DNA from: Candidatus Bathyarchaeota archaeon
Lineage (GTDB): Archaea > Thermoproteota > Bathyarchaeia > TCS64
Assembly: GCA_937877765.1 (NCBI GenBank)
Contig: CALGBN010000224.1
Location: 1 to 10,205 of the forward strand
DNA: 10,205 nt
Direction of reading: 5' to 3'
The number at the start of each line of letters is the position of its first letter. Within the stretch, counting starts at the first letter, position 1. This document shows, piece after piece, positions 1-4,905 of the stretch. Position numbers and translations under genes: made by a program. The notes beneath the pieces are model-generated. The model was not told where the DNA came from. It worked only from the letters and a program-made list of their open reading frames with translations, and did not search any database.

Positions 1-264
1 AGCTGCCTCGATTCCGCTGGCGTTTGCCGCCGCGTTCTCGAATGCGTTATGGAGCCATGGTACGTTCCAGCTTGTGAACGGGAAGATAGTGGTAGCTACC
101 TCTAGGCAACCTGTGGCGTTTGTGACTATTGTGGGTATGTCGGCTGATGCCTTCATGATCATCCTGCCGATGATTGGGTGTGCGCAGCCCGCGCATAGCC
201 TGTGTCCACTCATCAAAGTGTCCTTGATGCTCGCTGCTTCTTTCAGTGTTAGTCTATCCGCCAT
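1..264 (-). CDS. porB: Pyruvate:ferredoxin oxidoreductase beta subunit, N-terminal part (runs off the left edge)
   Basis: Beta subunit of the thiamine-diphosphate-dependent pyruvate:ferredoxin oxidoreductase, which interconverts pyruvate plus CoA with acetyl-CoA, CO2 and reduced ferredoxin in the cytoplasm. Only the first 88 codons are in the window. They show the family hallmarks CAGCAHP (residues 24-30) and NATGCLEVATT (49-59) followed by FPFTSWNVPW. Two of the cysteines here (C24, C27) are expected ligands of the [4Fe-4S] cluster in this subunit. The ATG at 264 is chosen because a strong Shine-Dalgarno, GAGGTGA (276-270), lies 5 nt upstream inside the end of porA, and the porA stop is only 1 nt away. 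It is the last visible gene of the porCDAB operon and should be translationally coupled to porA. Identity is very secure; length and C-terminus cannot be judged. Confidence 0.95.
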   Translation of the reverse strand, partial: MADRLTLKEAASIKDTLMSGHRLCAGCAHPIIGRMIMKASADIPTIVTNATGCLEVATTIFPFTSWNVPWLHNAFENAAANASGIEAA

Positions 265-265
265 C

Positions 266-1483
266 TTATTCACCTCTTACTCCTATGGTTGTCAATAGTT
301 TGTCCACCTTGCCGGTCTTCTTGATCTTTAGCATATCCTTGTATGCCTGTTTGATCATGTCTGGGCTGACATCTCTACCACCTAAGCCGACGACATAGTT
401 TTTCATCATGGGCTTCTCCTTGTCGTGGTAGTATGTGGTCATAAGTTCCTCCATCAATGGGCTCGCAGGTGCACCGAAACTGAGGCACTTCTCCATTACG
501 CCCAAGACGGGTACTTTTCCTACTGCTTTCTTGATGGCTTCAGAGGGGAATGGTCTGAATAGCCTGAGCTTTATCATTCCTGCCTTGATGCCTTCCTCGC
601 GCAGTTCATCAACCACGTATCTGATGGTGCCCACCATTGAGCCCATACCGATGAGAGCTACCTCGGCGTCCTCCATCATATATGGCTCAACGTAATCGTA
701 CTTGCGTCCGCTGACCTCGGCCCATTCCTTGTCAATATCCGTGATATACTTCAGGGCTTCCTCCATCGCCTCTACTTGGTGAATCTTGTGCTCAAAGTAG
801 AAGTCCTGTAGGTCCAGTGGCCCCATGGTCAGTGGCATCTCAGGGTTTAGCCTGAACTCGCCCTCGCCAAGGTGTCCCTCAACCTTGATGAATGGTCGCT
901 CACCGACGAACTTATGAACAGTCTCATCATCGAGGGTCATCACGTTCTCCATTGTGTGGCTCAAAGTGAATCCGTCCAAACAGACCATAATAGGTAGCTG
1001 TACCTTCAGATGCTCCGCCATCCTCCAAGCCGCGATACTGGTATCATATACTTCCTGAGCGTTCTCACAGTAGATCTGAATCCATCCGCTGTCCCTTGCG
1101 CCCATGCCGTCGCTGTGGTCATTGTGAATGTTGATTGGTCCGCTAAGCGCCCTGTTTGCTAGCGCCATAACGATTGGCAGCCTTAAGCTTGAGGCGATAT
1201 AGACTATCTCCCACATCAAGGCTAATCCGTTTGCAGCAGTAGCTGTGAATGCTCTTGCGCCTGTAGCTGATGCGCCTACGCTTGTACTCATGGCGCTGTG
1301 CTCAGACTCGACTGCAACGAACTCGGTATCTACCTCACCGTTTGCAACATACTCGCTGAATCTTTCTACTATGATTGTCTGTGGTGTGATTGGGTAAGCC
1401 GCAACTACGTCTGGGTTGACCTGTTTCGTAGCGTAAGCTACCGCCTCATCACCGTTTAGTCCCATTAGTTTCTGTTTTGCCAT
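266..1483 (-). CDS. porA: Pyruvate:ferredoxin oxidoreductase alpha subunit
   Basis: Alpha subunit (405 aa) of pyruvate:ferredoxin oxidoreductase, which helps bind thiamine diphosphate and pyruvate at the interface with PorB. Visible hallmarks are YPITPQT at residues 30-36, VESEHSA at 58-64, the alanine/glycine-rich stretch near 70-87, and NIHNDHSDGMGARDSGW at about 118-134, which favours a pyruvate-type enzyme. Length is normal for archaeal PorA. The frame is open upstream to 1519, but the start at 1483 is preferred. It overlaps the porD stop as TAATG and has a Shine-Dalgarno GGTGAG at 1495-1490, six nt upstream. Its stop is 1 nt before porB. Related 2-oxoacid oxidoreductases (VOR, KOR) share the architecture, so pyruvate as substrate is an inference from motif similarity and gene order. 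Confidence 0.95.
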   Translation of the reverse strand: MAKQKLMGLNGDEAVAYATKQVNPDVVAAYPITPQTIIVERFSEYVANGEVDTEFVAVESEHSAMSTSVGASATGARAFTATAANGLALMWEIVYIASSLRLPIVMALANRALSGPINIHNDHSDGMGARDSGWIQIYCENAQEVYDTSIAAWRMAEHLKVQLPIMVCLDGFTLSHTMENVMTLDDETVHKFVGERPFIKVEGHLGEGEFRLNPEMPLTMGPLDLQDFYFEHKIHQVEAMEEALKYITDIDKEWAEVSGRKYDYVEPYMMEDAEVALIGMGSMVGTIRYVVDELREEGIKAGMIKLRLFRPFPSEAIKKAVGKVPVLGVMEKCLSFGAPASPLMEELMTTYYHDKEKPMMKNYVVGLGGRDVSPDMIKQAYKDMLKIKKTGKVDKLLTTIGVRGE

Positions 1484-1752
1484 TATTTTCTCACCATCTC
1501 TATGCATTTGACTGGGCACTCCTTAGCGCAGATGCCGCAGCCTTTACAGTAGTCAAGATCAGGTTCAGTATAGCCGTCCTCACGCATGAGAATCGCGCCC
1601 TCAGGACAGAAGAAGTGACACAAGGTACACTTTGTACACTTACTATGATCGATCTTGGGGGCCTCAACTCCCCAGTCACCGGTCTTGTAATCCATACTGC
1701 TCTTGTAGCTTACCGCTCCCTTTGGAAGCTCTTGCCATGTTCGCTTACTCAT
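1483..1752 (-). CDS. porD: Pyruvate:ferredoxin oxidoreductase delta subunit (2[4Fe-4S] ferredoxin)
   Basis: Delta subunit (89 aa), a small ferredoxin-like protein that carries electrons from the catalytic PorAB centre to external ferredoxin. Two classic clusters of cysteines are visible: CTKCTLCHFFCP (C39, C42, C45, C49) and CKGCGICAKECP (C69, C72, C75, C79), each fit to bind one [4Fe-4S] cluster. An extra C83 follows the second set. The roughly 35-residue N-terminal extension with GDWGVEAP is typical of archaeal PorD. The ATG at 1752 overlaps the porC stop by 4 nt (ATGA) and has a very strong Shine-Dalgarno, GAGGAGGT, at 1769-1762. The stop overlaps the porA start by one base. This interlocking implies translational coupling and fixed subunit ratios. 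Confidence 0.95.
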   Translation of the reverse strand: MSKRTWQELPKGAVSYKSSMDYKTGDWGVEAPKIDHSKCTKCTLCHFFCPEGAILMREDGYTEPDLDYCKGCGICAKECPVKCIEMVRK

Positions 1753-2309
1753 CCTTGCTTAACCTCCTCATACGCCTTCTTGACGAGCTCCGCGTTTAGC
1801 TCGCTGATCTTACCGCCAAAACGCTCCTTGACAACTTGTACAATACTATCAAGCTTGACTACACCAGTTGCTTTTACTACTGATCCAAGCATAGCGGTGT
1901 TCGTGATAGGCCTACCCAGCACGTCAATCGCCAATGTTGTAGCATCAACTGTCCAAGTCTCAATGTCTTTTAGTCCAAGGGTATCAAGAATTTCTTTAGC
2001 TGTTTTATCGGTGTTTACAATAAGTATTGTTCCCTTCTTTATGCCATCGGAGACAGATGGACCCAGCAATGTGGGGTCAAGAACCACTACCACATCTGGT
2101 TCATAGATGCTTGAGTGTATCTGTATCTTTTCGTCGCTAATACGCGTAAACGCAGTAATAGGCGCACCAGCGCGTTCAGGTCCGAAGGCAGGGAAACTCT
2201 GAATATTCTTCTCCTCGTTTAATCCTGCTTGCGCGAGAAGAAGTGAGGCAGTCCAAGCTCCTTGGCCGCCTCGGCCGTGGAACCTTACCTCATATATCTT
2301 GGTGGTCAA
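1749..2309 (-). CDS. porC: Pyruvate:ferredoxin oxidoreductase gamma subunit
   Basis: Gamma subunit (186 aa), first gene of the porCDAB operon. It carries the family signature HGRGGQGAWTAS at residues 11-22 and FPAFGPERAGAP at 39-50, which in this family form part of the CoA-binding region. Length is normal. The start is a TTG at 2309, because no in-frame ATG fits and a Shine-Dalgarno GAGAGGT (2324-2318) lies 8 nt upstream. An ATG further up (2344) is in another frame. The gene begins 55 nt downstream of the pyrF stop, with a TATA-like box in between, so the operon probably has its own promoter rather than depending on pyrF. The C-terminus overlaps porD by 4 nt. The use of TTG for the first gene of an operon is slightly unusual. 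Confidence 0.93.
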   Translation of the reverse strand: MTTKIYEVRFHGRGGQGAWTASLLLAQAGLNEEKNIQSFPAFGPERAGAPITAFTRISDEKIQIHSSIYEPDVVVVLDPTLLGPSVSDGIKKGTILIVNTDKTAKEILDTLGLKDIETWTVDATTLAIDVLGRPITNTAMLGSVVKATGVVKLDSIVQVVKERFGGKISELNAELVKKAYEEVKQG

Positions 2310-2317
2310 CCGTTTAA

Positions 2318-2324
2318 ACCTCTC
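2318..2324 (-). promoter_or_regulatory. Shine-Dalgarno fixing the porC TTG start
   Basis: On the minus strand GAGAGGT lies 8 nt before the TTG at 2309. It matches the archaeal anti-Shine-Dalgarno well and is the main reason for accepting the non-ATG start. Confidence 0.6.
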
Positions 2325-2344
2325 ATATCGTAGTCCTGTGCCAT

Positions 2345-2350
2345 ATTAAA
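2345..2350 (-). promoter_or_regulatory. Putative TATA box of the por operon
   Basis: TTTAAT (minus strand), preceded by a purine-rich AGAGG, lies in the 55-nt pyrF-porC gap, about 38 nt before the porC TTG. Transcription would start near 2323-2320, giving a short leader that carries the Shine-Dalgarno. It is supported by position and composition only. Confidence 0.4.
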
Positions 2351-2364
2351 CCTCTACGGTTTCA

Positions 2365-3237
2365 CTATTTTCCCAACTTTTTCCGAATAGCATTCAGTTC
2401 ATCACGCTTTTTCTTAGCCATTTGACCAGAAGCCTCAGCGTAACGGGAAAATTCCCATCCTAATGCCTCATAGGCGAAATTTATGCCTCTCGAGGATGAG
2501 ACCAGTAAACCTTCCCCCTTACTGTTAGTACCGTACTTGAGGGCCGTCTCTGGGTCACCCCCTTGAGCACCCAGCCCGGGGGAAAGTATCAGGGTCTCTT
2601 CTCCGATTATTTCCCTTATCTCTTTCAGTTCTTCGCTAGCCGTACATCCCACTACATACCCGTTTGAACCATGCTCAAAAGCATCTCTTGCGAGTCGCTT
2701 GTAGAACTTTTCACCATCCATCAACCTACTCTGATAGTCATGGGTACCGGGGTTACTCATCCTGCATAACGCGAATATTCCCTTCTGCTTCTCCTCGCTC
2801 CAGCGGTATATAGCGTCAACACCGTTCTCATAACCCGGGAAGGGACTGAATGTAACCGCATCAAAGCCTAGTCTGTCTATCCAGTAGAGCCCTGCGTCAA
2901 TTGTGCTACCAATATCACTTAGCTTGATGTCAAGAAGAGCGAGACTGTTTCCCTCACGTATCTTTTCCGCGATCTCCTTCAACGCATCATATCCAAGTGC
3001 ATAGACTAGAAACTGGGCGTTTGGCTTTATCACAGGCGCGTAGGGCGTCACCGCATCGATCATATTCAAACAATACTCTTTGAGAGCCTCCGCCGCACCC
3101 TTTTCTCGAATAAATTTCATTGGAATAGTAAACTTGTCCCGCATATCGGCTGTCGCGGGGTCAACTCCCACACATAGAAAACTATCCTTTGCTCGGCTGA
3201 GTTCAAGATATTTTTCCACGAATTTTCGTCCTAACAT
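2365..3237 (-). CDS. pyrF: Orotidine 5'-phosphate decarboxylase, subfamily-2 type
   Basis: Decarboxylates OMP to UMP, the last step of de novo pyrimidine synthesis, in the cytoplasm. From the ATG at 3237 the protein has 290 residues. The catalytic D-x-K-x-x-D array is present as DIKLSD (D103, K105, D108), followed by IGST. K71 in VIKPN is the other expected active-site lysine. Phosphate-binding features are LSPGLGAQGGD (219-228ff) and SSSRG (R250). SNPG near 171-174, the GAQGGD motif and the length point to the longer subfamily 2 rather than the roughly 210-230-aa form usual in archaea. The frame opens at a GTG (3255). I prefer the ATG at 3237 because a TTTAAA box sits about 29 nt upstream, so transcription would start at or near that ATG and downstream of the GTG. 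The C-terminus (RKKLGK) is basic and helical-looking. Confidence 0.92.
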   Translation of the reverse strand: MLGRKFVEKYLELSRAKDSFLCVGVDPATADMRDKFTIPMKFIREKGAAEALKEYCLNMIDAVTPYAPVIKPNAQFLVYALGYDALKEIAEKIREGNSLALLDIKLSDIGSTIDAGLYWIDRLGFDAVTFSPFPGYENGVDAIYRWSEEKQKGIFALCRMSNPGTHDYQSRLMDGEKFYKRLARDAFEHGSNGYVVGCTASEELKEIREIIGEETLILSPGLGAQGGDPETALKYGTNSKGEGLLVSSSRGINFAYEALGWEFSRYAEASGQMAKKKRDELNAIRKKLGK

Positions 3238-3263
3238 CTCTCTATATCTGATCACGTTATGCC

Positions 3264-3269
3264 TTTAAA
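3264..3269. promoter_or_regulatory. Palindromic TATA box in the pyrF / 192-aa gene divergent gap
   Basis: TTTAAA is its own reverse complement and is the only clear TATA-like element between the two divergent starts. Its centre is 29.5 nt from the pyrF ATG (leaderless) and 34.5 nt from the ATG at 3301 (short leader with a Shine-Dalgarno). It may serve both directions. This is an inference from spacing. Confidence 0.45.
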
Positions 3270-3290
3270 TCCCCTATCCATCTAACAATA

Positions 3291-3296
3291 GAGGAG
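3291..3296 (+). promoter_or_regulatory. Shine-Dalgarno of the 192-aa gene
   Basis: GAGGAG lies 4 nt before the ATG at 3301 and fixes that start. It would sit very close to the 5' end of the mRNA if the TTTAAA at 3264 is the promoter. Confidence 0.55.
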
Positions 3297-3300
3297 TACT

Positions 3301-3879
3301 ATGAGCAGCGAACAGGAAACAAAAAAACTACTCCAGTTCCGGGAAAGCATGGAGCAACGAATACAAGAACTAGAACAAGAAATGAGTAACCTACAAACCG
3401 CCATGGCTGAGATGGATAAACTCATAGTAAACACAGGATTCAGAACCTTCACAACCGCTGATAAACTCGTAAAAGAAGATGAACCGGTCCAAACTGAATC
3501 TAATAACGAGGCCGAGAACGAAGAAGACGAGTTAAGCATCACAAGTAAAGACGGAACAGTCCTTGGCGCCATGCAGATTGAGAATCATACAATTATCTTT
3601 ACACCAGAGGAGCCCTTTGAATTTACTCTCGATATACCCCCGTTTGAAAGTTTCCTAATAGAACGAGTACTAGACAATATGCGTAAAACCGACCAAGAAC
3701 GGTCAACAAACGGTGAAATAGACCCCGGTGAGATACTGGAATACGAGATCAGCGACGAAGATGGAAAACTTGTATCATTAACCATCCATAACTATGGCGG
3801 AGAACGAAGACTCAGAGAAATAAACAGCAGCATTCGCTGGACCTTCGACAAGATGTACGATAAACTCACCCAAGGCTAA
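3301..3879 (+). CDS. Uncharacterised coiled-coil protein with a conserved C-terminal domain
   Basis: A 192-aa soluble, acidic protein with no function I can name. Residues 4-43 form a likely coiled coil rich in Q/E/L heptads. Residues 58-77 are an acidic linker (EDEP to NEEDE). Residues 78-190 look like a folded alpha/beta domain with the stretches IPPFESFLIERVLDNM (112-127) and SSIRWTFDKMYDKL (176-189). The pattern PPFxSFLxxRVLxxM...RWTxxKMYxK feels like a conserved archaeal protein of unknown function, from memory and unverified. The start is fixed by GAGGAG. There are no membrane segments, signal peptide or cysteine clusters. It diverges from pyrF and sits in front of a small HTH-like gene and convergent to rpoH-rpoP, which hints at an information-processing role, but that is context only. 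Prefoldin-like chaperone was considered and not supported. Confidence 0.85.
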   Translation: MSSEQETKKLLQFRESMEQRIQELEQEMSNLQTAMAEMDKLIVNTGFRTFTTADKLVKEDEPVQTESNNEAENEEDELSITSKDGTVLGAMQIENHTIIFTPEEPFEFTLDIPPFESFLIERVLDNMRKTDQERSTNGEIDPGEILEYEISDEDGKLVSLTIHNYGGERRLREINSSIRWTFDKMYDKLTQG

Positions 3880-3881
3880 TC

Positions 3882-3887
3882 TTTAAT
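3882..3887 (+). promoter_or_regulatory. Putative TATA box of the 68-aa gene
   Basis: TTTAAT is centred 26.5 nt before the ATG at 3911, with no Shine-Dalgarno in between. This is consistent with a leaderless transcript separate from the upstream gene. Confidence 0.45.
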
Positions 3888-3910
3888 CTATAGAAAATCT
3901 ATTCCTATTT

Positions 3911-4117
3911 ATGGCTGAAGAGTACAAGGATAACCCAATCTGGCACATACTCGTGGAAACCGCCCAGAAGTTACCACTGTACCACGCCCACCTCAACTAC
4001 ACAAAAGACGTAATCCTTCCTGAAGACAAGAAGATCACTCCCGAGGAACTGAGTCAAAGACTGGATATAAGCCTCGGAGAGGCTATTGTAATATTATCTG
4101 AGATAAACGGGGATTAA
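3911..4117 (+). CDS. Small uncharacterised protein with an HTH-like C-terminus
   Basis: A 68-aa hypothetical protein. The N-terminal half (DNPIWHILVETAQKLP, then YHAHLNYTKDV) is unfamiliar. The C-terminal part, ITPEELSQRLDISLGEAIVILSEI (about 42-65), has the pattern of a helix-turn-helix: a helix (PEELSQRL), a turn (DIS) and a second helix (GEAIVILSEI). It resembles the middle of a winged-helix domain without a visible wing. It lacks cysteines, signal peptide and membrane segments. The ATG at 3911 is supported by the TTTAAT box 27 nt upstream and the absence of a Shine-Dalgarno, so it is probably leaderless. Its stop codon interlocks with the rpoH stop on the opposite strand (TTAA, 4114-4117). 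It may be a small DNA-binding or adaptor protein, but I do not recognise the family. Confidence 0.75.
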   Translation: MAEEYKDNPIWHILVETAQKLPLYHAHLNYTKDVILPEDKKITPEELSQRLDISLGEAIVILSEINGD

Positions 4118-4665
4118 ACCACGTAACGATATCCTTCGTATCGTCCAGCGGTCTCGCTTTTCTGAATAACCCTCACAACATCACCGGGGTTTGCACCAAT
4201 AATGATGCTGATGGGGTCGCTTGCCTTGACCCATGGGAACTGATAAGGCTCAGCGTGATATTTCTCCGCAATCGAGTCTCTTTCCTCTTTACTCAAGATT
4301 TCATGAAGTGGAACCAGTGCGTGCTCAAAGATATCAAAGGTCGGAAGACTCTTTGGTATTAACTCAATCGACATTTCTGGGGCATTACTTCGTGCACTGT
4401 AGGTGTACTTTCCGTCACCTACGATTATACCGCCATCTACTCCTTCCGCCTCTATCTTGTCCCTAAGCTCCCTAATGTAAGCAATACCGATTGTCTTTAG
4501 GTCGAGGAGTATTTGCATAAGATACTTCTCATCGCCCTTACTCAGACGATAGATAATCACATTATCCTCACCTTTCTCGACAGAATCAACCGTCATATTA
4601 CGATACTTGATAATCAAAGCAGCTCTCTTCTCTTCAAGAGTCTTGGCTTTCTCTAATGTGGCCAT
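4114..4665 (-). CDS. rpoH: DNA-directed RNA polymerase subunit Rpo5/RpoH with an N-terminal extension
   Basis: Subunit of the archaeal RNA polymerase, equivalent to eukaryotic Rpb5, sitting at the lower jaw that grips downstream DNA. The C-terminal domain (about 113-183) is unmistakable: FEHALVPLHEILS, WVKASDP, GANPGDVVRVI and the ending KSETAGRYEGYRYVV. Most archaeal Rpo5 proteins consist of only that roughly 80-residue domain. This one is 183 aa, with about 110 extra N-terminal residues (helical start, then NVIIYRLSKGDEKYLM and GGIIVGDGKYTYSARS, then SIELIPKSLPTF). Length, order and the G-I-V...T..A...LIP pattern recall the N-terminal jaw domain of eukaryotic Rpb5, which is an inference from memory of the yeast protein. 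The ATG at 4665 directly abuts the rpoP stop (TAAATG) with GAGGT just upstream, so it is cotranscribed with rpoP. It is not followed by rpoB here, the usual archaeal arrangement. Confidence 0.93.
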   Translation of the reverse strand: MATLEKAKTLEEKRAALIIKYRNMTVDSVEKGEDNVIIYRLSKGDEKYLMQILLDLKTIGIAYIRELRDKIEAEGVDGGIIVGDGKYTYSARSNAPEMSIELIPKSLPTFDIFEHALVPLHEILSKEERDSIAEKYHAEPYQFPWVKASDPISIIIGANPGDVVRVIQKSETAGRYEGYRYVV

Positions 4666-4851
4666 TTACCTCGCCTTTACCCTTTTTACAATTGGTGCTC
4701 GTACTTTTCTGAATATTCTATATCCACAGTAGGGACACCTGAAGCTAATGTAGCGCTGTAGGTCCTTGTAGGGAACCCTTCGTGCGCATTTTATACACTC
4801 GTATACTGGTCCCTCTGTATGCATTGTTTCAATACCATCATCGGCGGACAT
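4666..4851 (-). CDS. rpoP: DNA-directed RNA polymerase subunit Rpo12/RpoP (Rpb12 homologue)
   Basis: Small zinc-binding subunit of the archaeal RNA polymerase that helps hold the Rpo3/Rpo10 assembly platform together. The protein has 61 aa. The zinc ribbon ligands are C19, C22 (CIKC) and C39, C42 (CPYC), with RRVPYKDLQRYISFRCPYCG and the basic tail IVKRVKAR, all typical of the family. The N-terminal 12-15 residues (MSADDGIETMHTEG) make it slightly longer than many homologues, and a second methionine at residue 10 is an alternative start. The ATG at 4851 is the first gene of a two-gene unit with rpoH, with 0 nt between stop and start. Two TATA-like boxes lie upstream (4872-4877 and 4886-4891). 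Confidence 0.95.
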   Translation of the reverse strand: MSADDGIETMHTEGPVYECIKCARRVPYKDLQRYISFRCPYCGYRIFRKVRAPIVKRVKAR

Positions 4852-4871
4852 ATTAACGACCCTAAGATAAC

Positions 4872-4891
4872 TCTAAACCCTCTCATTTAAA
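4872..4891 (-). promoter_or_regulatory. Putative promoter region of rpoP-rpoH
   Basis: On the minus strand TTTAAA (4891-4886) and TTTAGA (4877-4872) lie 37.5 and 23.5 nt from the rpoP ATG. The nearer one would give a leaderless mRNA, the farther one a leader of about 12 nt. I cannot decide between them. Confidence 0.35.
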
Positions 4892-4905
4892 GTTACTATT
4901 TTTAT

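Noticed and set aside
1484..1519. Upstream extension of porA to 1519
   Set aside because: It would overlap porD by 37 nt; the ATG at 1483 has a good Shine-Dalgarno and matches the usual PorA N-terminus.
1477..2106. 209-aa plus-strand frame opposite porC and porD
   Set aside because: It is fully antisense to well-supported por genes with clear motifs, and its own sequence shows no domain.
2306..2344. 12-residue frame (MAQDYDMRGLNG) just before porC, ending across its TTG start, as a leader peptide
   Set aside because: Its ATG lies at or upstream of the transcription start predicted from the TTTAAT box at 2345-2350, and it has no ribosome site.
3301..3879. Prefoldin beta identity for the coiled-coil protein
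   Set aside because: Only the N-terminal 43 residues are coiled coil; the rest is a long alpha/beta domain and there is no second returning helix.
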